A DNA stretch of 8,964 bases from positions 1-8,964 of the forward strand of contig JAZKDW010000035.1 in the NCBI GenBank assembly GCA_040387375.1, read 5' to 3'. The position numbers were made by a program, and so were the translations under genes. Shown piece by piece: positions 5,042 to 8,964 of the stretch. The notes below the pieces were generated by a model. The model saw only the letters and a program-made list of their open reading frames with translations. It had not been told where the DNA came from and ran no database searches. Position 1 is the first letter of the stretch; each line of letters opens with the position of its first letter. Origin of the DNA: JAZKDW01 sp040387375. GTDB lineage: Bacteria; Pseudomonadota; Gammaproteobacteria; Burkholderiales; Burkholderiaceae_D.

Positions 5042-7636
5042 ATGAACACCGCAAACCGCAAACCCCTGCCGGGCACCAAGCTGGATTATTTCGATACGCG
5101 TGCCGCGGTCGACGCCATCAAACCCGGCGCCTACGACAAGCTGCCGTACACGTCGCGTGTGCTGGCCGAAAACCTCGTGCGCCGTTCCGATCCTGCCGCG
5201 CTGAACGCTGCGCTGGAGCAGTTCATCGAACGCAAGCGCGACCTGGACTTTCCGTGGTTCCCGGCGCGTGTGGTGTGTCATGACATCCTCGGCCAGACCG
5301 CACTGGTCGACCTCGCCGGCCTGCGTGACGCCATCGCGGCCCAGGGTGGTGATCCGTCCCTGGTCAACCCGGTGGTGCCGACGCAACTGGTGGTCGACCA
5401 CTCGCTGGCCGTGGAGTGCGGCGGTTTCGACCCGGACGCGTTCGCCAAGAACCGCACGATCGAAGACCGTCGCAACGAAGACCGCTTCGATTTCATCAAC
5501 TGGACCAAGAAGTCATTCAAGAATGTCGATGTGATCCCGCCGGGCAATGGCATCCTGCACCAGATCAATCTCGAGCGCATGTCGCCCGTGGTGCAGGTGC
5601 AGGACGGCGTGGCCTTCCCGGATACGTTGGTCGGCACCGACTCCCACACCCCGATGGTCGACGCGCTGGGTGTGATCGCGATCGGCGTCGGTGGCCTCGA
5701 AGCCGAAACCGTGATGCTCGGCCGCGCGTCATGGATGCGCCTGCCGGACATCATTGGCGTCGAGCTGACCGGCAAGCCGCAGCCGGGCATCACCGCGACC
5801 GACATCGTGCTGGCGCTGACCGAGTTCCTGCGCAAGCAGAAGGTCGTTTCCGCCTACCTGGAATTCTACGGCGAAGGCGCGTCAAGGCTGACGCTGGGCG
5901 ACCGCGCAACCATCTCCAACATGGCGCCGGAGTTCGGCGCGACCGCCGCGATGTTCTACATCGACGAGCAGACCATCAAATACCTGAAGCTCACCGGCCG
6001 GGATGACGAACTGGTCAAGCTGGTGGAGCTCTACGCCCGGGAAACCGGGCTCTGGGCCGACAGCCTGAAGAACGCCGAGTACGAACGTGTGCTCAGCTTC
6101 AACTTGTCGTCCGTGGTGCGCACCATCGCCGGTCCGTCCAATCCGCACAATCGTGTGCCGACCTCCGAACTGGCCGCGCGCGGCATCAGCGGCAAGGTGG
6201 AAAACGAGCCGGGCCTGATGCCGGACGGCGCCGTGATCATCGCCGCCATCACCAGCTGCACCAACACCAACAATCCGCGCAACATGGTTGCGGCCGGACT
6301 GCTGGCCCGCAACGCCAACAGGATGGGCCTGACCCGCAAGCCGTGGGTGAAGAGTTCGCTGGCCCCGGGCTCCAAGACCGTGACGCTGTATCTGGAAGAA
6401 GCCGGGCTGATGACGGATCTGGAACAGCTGGGTTTTGGTGTCGTGGCTTATGCCTGCACGTCCTGCAACGGCATGTCCGGTGCGCTCGATCCGGTGATCC
6501 AGAAGGAAATCGTCGACCGCGACCTGTACGCAACTGCCGTGCTGTCCGGTAACCGCAATTTTGACGGCCGCATCCACCCGTACGCCAAGCAGGCCTTCCT
6601 GGCTTCGCCGCCGCTGGTGGTCGCCTACGCAATCGCCGGCACCATCCGCTTCGACATCGAAAAGGATGTGCTGGGCACCGATGCCAGCGGCAATCCGATT
6701 ACGCTGAAGGACCTGTGGCCGTCCGATGAAGAAATCGACGCCATCGTCGCCTCCAGCGTGAAGCCGGAACAATTCCGCAAGGTCTATATCCCGATGTTTG
6801 CAATCCAGGAAGACAGCGGCGAGAAGGTCAGCCCGCTGTATGACTGGCGCCCGATGAGCACCTACATCCGCCGTCCGCCGTACTGGGAAGGCGCGCTGGC
6901 CGGCACGCGCACGCTGACGGGCATGCGTCCGCTGGCGGTGCTGCCTGATAACATCACCACCGACCATCTGTCGCCGTCCAACGCCATCATGCTGGATAGC
7001 GCATCCGGTGAATACCTGGCGAAAATGGGCTTGCCGGAGGAAGACTTCAATTCCTACGCGACCCACCGCGGCGACCATCTGACCGCACAGCGCGCGACTT
7101 TCGCCAATCCGACACTGAAGAATGAAATGGTGCTGGAAAACGGCAAGGTGAAAGCGGGTTCGCTGGCGCGCATCGAACCGGAAGGCAAGGTAACCCGCAT
7201 GTGGGAAGCCATCGAAACCTACATGGAGCGCAAGCAGCCGCTGATCATCATCGCCGGCGCCGACTACGGTCAGGGTTCGTCCCGTGACTGGGCGGCCAAG
7301 GGCGTGCGCCTGGCTGGTGTCGAAGCCATCGTGGCCGAAGGATTCGAACGCATCCACCGCACCAACCTGGTCGGCATGGGAGTGCTGCCGCTGGAGTTCA
7401 AGGCCGGTGTAAACCGCCTTACCCTGGGCATCGACGGTACCGAGACTTTCGATGTGACCGGTGAACGCACGCCGCGTGCCACGCTGAACCTGATCATCAA
7501 CCGCAGGAACGGCGAACGTGTCGAAGTGCCAGTCACCTGCCGCCTCGACACCGCGGAAGAAGTGCTGATTTATGAAGCGGGCGGTGTGCTGCAGCGTTTT
7601 GCCCAGGACTTCCTCGAATCGGCGAAGGCTGCCTAA
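5042..7636 (+). CDS. acnD: AcnD, Fe-S-dependent 2-methylcitrate dehydratase
   Basis: An 864-residue aconitase-superfamily enzyme that dehydrates 2-methylcitrate to 2-methylaconitate. It replaces the cofactor-free PrpD and works with PrpF. The N-terminal aconitase domain has VVDHSLAVE (117-125) and GTDSHTP (198-204). The [4Fe-4S] ligands are C406 in TSCTNTNNP and C472 and C475 in ACTSCNGMSG. The C-terminal swivel domain carries GADYGQGSSRDWAAKG (739-754) with the catalytic SSRDW. The N-terminus MNTANRKPLPGTKLDYFDTR is characteristic of AcnD as opposed to AcnA, as is the length below AcnA's ~890. The start at 5042 agrees with the family N-terminus, although no good Shine-Dalgarno is visible before it (GAACTGAGCC). 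It follows the hairpin at 4979-5008 and precedes prpF by 84 bp, with another hairpin between. Confidence 0.96.
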   Translation: MNTANRKPLPGTKLDYFDTRAAVDAIKPGAYDKLPYTSRVLAENLVRRSDPAALNAALEQFIERKRDLDFPWFPARVVCHDILGQTALVDLAGLRDAIAAQGGDPSLVNPVVPTQLVVDHSLAVECGGFDPDAFAKNRTIEDRRNEDRFDFINWTKKSFKNVDVIPPGNGILHQINLERMSPVVQVQDGVAFPDTLVGTDSHTPMVDALGVIAIGVGGLEAETVMLGRASWMRLPDIIGVELTGKPQPGITATDIVLALTEFLRKQKVVSAYLEFYGEGASRLTLGDRATISNMAPEFGATAAMFYIDEQTIKYLKLTGRDDELVKLVELYARETGLWADSLKNAEYERVLSFNLSSVVRTIAGPSNPHNRVPTSELAARGISGKVENEPGLMPDGAVIIAAITSCTNTNNPRNMVAAGLLARNANRMGLTRKPWVKSSLAPGSKTVTLYLEEAGLMTDLEQLGFGVVAYACTSCNGMSGALDPVIQKEIVDRDLYATAVLSGNRNFDGRIHPYAKQAFLASPPLVVAYAIAGTIRFDIEKDVLGTDASGNPITLKDLWPSDEEIDAIVASSVKPEQFRKVYIPMFAIQEDSGEKVSPLYDWRPMSTYIRRPPYWEGALAGTRTLTGMRPLAVLPDNITTDHLSPSNAIMLDSASGEYLAKMGLPEEDFNSYATHRGDHLTAQRATFANPTLKNEMVLENGKVKAGSLARIEPEGKVTRMWEAIETYMERKQPLIIIAGADYGQGSSRDWAAKGVRLAGVEAIVAEGFERIHRTNLVGMGVLPLEFKAGVNRLTLGIDGTETFDVTGERTPRATLNLIINRRNGERVEVPVTCRLDTAEEVLIYEAGGVLQRFAQDFLESAKAA

Positions 7637-7672
7637 ACCAACGCTGATTTCAAAGCTCTTACTGAGCGTCAT

Positions 7673-7707
7673 GCCGGGCGGTACGGAAACGTACCGCCCG
7701 GCTTCTT
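7673..7707 (+). terminator. Terminator-like hairpin between acnD and prpF
   Basis: GCCGGGCGGTACG (7673-7685) and CGTACCGCCCGGC (7690-7702) form a perfect 13-bp, GC-rich stem closed by a GAAA tetraloop, followed by TTCTT. The stem is very stable and the T tract is interrupted by one C, so it may terminate partially or act as an mRNA-stabilising or processing structure. It lies 36 bp after the acnD stop. The prpF ribosome binding site begins just after it. Confidence 0.55.
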
Positions 7708-7720
7708 CAGGAAAAATTTC

Positions 7721-8911
7721 ATGGCCCACGTACCCCAGATCAAGATTCCCGCCACCTACATGCGTGGCGGCACCAGCAAAGGTGTGTTTTTCCGCCTGCA
7801 GGATTTGCCCGCAGCCGCGCAGGTGCCGGGAGCGGCGCGCGATGCGCTGCTGCTGCGTGTCATCGGCAGCCCGGACCCTTACGGCAAGCAGACCGACGGC
7901 ATGGGCGGCGCCACCTCCAGCACCAGCAAGACGGTAATCCTGTCCAAAAGCAGCAGGCCCGGCCACGACGTCGATTATCTGTTCGGCCAGGTCGCCATCG
8001 ACAAGGCATTTGTCGACTGGAGCGGCAACTGCGGCAACCTGTCCGCCGCGGTCGGCTCCTTCGCCATCAGCAACGGGCTGGTCGACGCCAGCCGGATTCC
8101 GCAGGACGGCGTGGCGACGGTGCGGGTCTGGCAGGCCAACATCGCCAAGACCATCATCGCCCACGTGGCGATCACCGATGGCGCCGTGCAGGAAACCGGC
8201 GACTTCGAACTTGACGGTGTCACTTTCCCCGCCGCCGAAGTGCAACTGGAATTCCTGGACCCGGCGGCCGAGGAAGAGGGCGCGGCGGGTGCGATGTTCC
8301 CGACCGGGAATCTGGTTGATGATCTCGAGGTGCCTGGTGTCGGCACACTCAAGGCCACCATGATCAATGCCGGCATCCCGACCATCTTCGTGAACGCCGA
8401 AGCGATCGGCTACACCGGCACCGAGTTGCAGGATGCCATCAACAGCGATCCGAAGGCGCTGGCCATGTTTGAAACGATACGCGCCCATGGCGCGCTGCGC
8501 ATGGGCCTCATCAAGCACCTCGATGAAGCCGCCACACGCCAGCACACACCTAAGGTGGCGTTTGTCGCCAGGCCGGCCGAGTATGTTTCGTCCAGCGGCA
8601 AGCGGGTCACTGCCGGCGACGCCGACCTGCTGGTGCGCGCCATGTCCATGGGCAAGCTGCATCACGCGATGATGGGCACGGCGGCTGTTGCCATCGGCAC
8701 CGCCGCCGCGATACCGGGCACGCTGGTGAACCTCGCCGCCGGCGGCGGGTCGCGCAATGCGGTGCGTTTCGGCCATCCTTCGGGCACCTTGCGGGTGGGC
8801 GCGGAAGCCAGCCAGGTCAACGGCGAATGGCGCGTCAGCAAGGCCATCATGAGCCGCAGCGCGCGGGTGCTGATGGAAGGCTGGGTACGTGTGCCAGGCG
8901 ATGCGTTCTAG
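7721..8911 (+). CDS. prpF: PrpF, 2-methylaconitate cis-trans isomerase
   Basis: A 396-residue protein of the PrpF family (PF04303, diaminopimelate-epimerase-like fold). It isomerises 2-methyl-trans-aconitate made by AcnD to 2-methyl-cis-aconitate, so that aconitase can complete the hydration. Landmarks are IPATYMRGGTSKGVFF (9-24), DGMGGATSSTSK (59-70), WSGNCGNLSAAVG (100-112), TMINAGIPTIFVNA and SMGKLHHAMMGT. K70 and C104 correspond, with an offset of three, to K73 and C107 highlighted in Shewanella PrpF. This mapping is from memory. AGGA (7709-7712) lies 8 nt before the ATG. It directly follows acnD, the usual pairing. The 53 bp after its stop contain no recognisable terminator or complete gene, so the operon may continue beyond the window. 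Confidence 0.96.
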   Translation: MAHVPQIKIPATYMRGGTSKGVFFRLQDLPAAAQVPGAARDALLLRVIGSPDPYGKQTDGMGGATSSTSKTVILSKSSRPGHDVDYLFGQVAIDKAFVDWSGNCGNLSAAVGSFAISNGLVDASRIPQDGVATVRVWQANIAKTIIAHVAITDGAVQETGDFELDGVTFPAAEVQLEFLDPAAEEEGAAGAMFPTGNLVDDLEVPGVGTLKATMINAGIPTIFVNAEAIGYTGTELQDAINSDPKALAMFETIRAHGALRMGLIKHLDEAATRQHTPKVAFVARPAEYVSSSGKRVTAGDADLLVRAMSMGKLHHAMMGTAAVAIGTAAAIPGTLVNLAAGGGSRNAVRFGHPSGTLRVGAEASQVNGEWRVSKAIMSRSARVLMEGWVRVPGDAF

Positions 8912-8964
8912 AGCGGTTTGCGAGTCAATGTACGGCGCTGCGTGCCGCTTTGGGGCGCATGGCG

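Noticed and set aside
3157..5079. A 640-codon open frame on the minus strand, opposite prpB and prpC.
   Set aside because: Same character as the other antisense frame: low-complexity His/Arg/Gly composition, no domain, opposite well-supported genes.
5882..8776. A 964-codon open frame on the minus strand, opposite acnD and prpF.
   Set aside because: Its translation is rich in H, R, G and Q with no recognisable domain, and it lies antisense to two genes with intact catalytic motifs. It is a by-product of GC-rich codon use.
8912..8964. A terminator or next gene after prpF.
   Set aside because: Only short GC pairings (CGGC/GCCG, 4 bp) are seen, and the window ends too soon to judge the ATG at 8959.
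1..8964. Mobile elements, CRISPR arrays, tRNA or rRNA genes.
   Set aside because: No transposase, integrase, regularly spaced repeats, terminal inverted repeats or RNA-gene signatures were seen. The window reads as ordinary metabolic chromosome.

Overview
The window carries a chromosomal 2-methylcitrate cycle locus for propionate catabolism. Protein sequences, a GC-rich coding bias and the prpB-prpC-acnD-prpF order with a divergent sigma54-type prpR point to a betaproteobacterium of the Burkholderiales, perhaps Oxalobacteraceae. That placement is an inference from remembered protein similarity, not from a search.

Layout: positions 3-62 hold the last codons of a gene that starts outside the window, probably a VOC/PhnB-like protein. 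Positions 209-991 (+) encode a short, stand-alone 5'-3' exonuclease/flap-endonuclease-like protein with several expected metal-ligand acids replaced. It converges on prpR (1019-2647, -), a sigma54-dependent activator with PrpR_N, AAA+ and Fis-type HTH domains. The divergent prpR-prpB intergenic region (2648-2883) is dense with regulatory sequence. It has two concentric inverted repeats of a TGTTTC element around a TATAAT box for prpR, an IHF-like site, and a match to the -24/-12 sigma54 promoter (TGGCAC-N5-TTGCA) reading toward prpB. Downstream lie prpB (2884-3774), prpC (3817-4971), acnD (5042-7636) and prpF (7721-8911), all on +.

How the genes work together: PrpC condenses propionyl-CoA with oxaloacetate to 2-methylcitrate. 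AcnD, an Fe-S enzyme, dehydrates it. PrpF isomerises the resulting 2-methylaconitate so that a housekeeping aconitase, not in this window, can hydrate it to 2-methylisocitrate. PrpB cleaves that to pyruvate and succinate. No prpD is present, as expected for the acnD/prpF variant. PrpR, in known systems activated by 2-methylcitrate, should switch the operon on through the sigma54 promoter, with DNA bending by IHF.

The gene content is well known and I see no undescribed multi-gene system. The parts most worth a second look are the concentric operator embedded in the prpR promoter and start codon, the two perfect terminator-like hairpins inside the operon (prpC/acnD and acnD/prpF), and the altered active site of the exonuclease-like protein.
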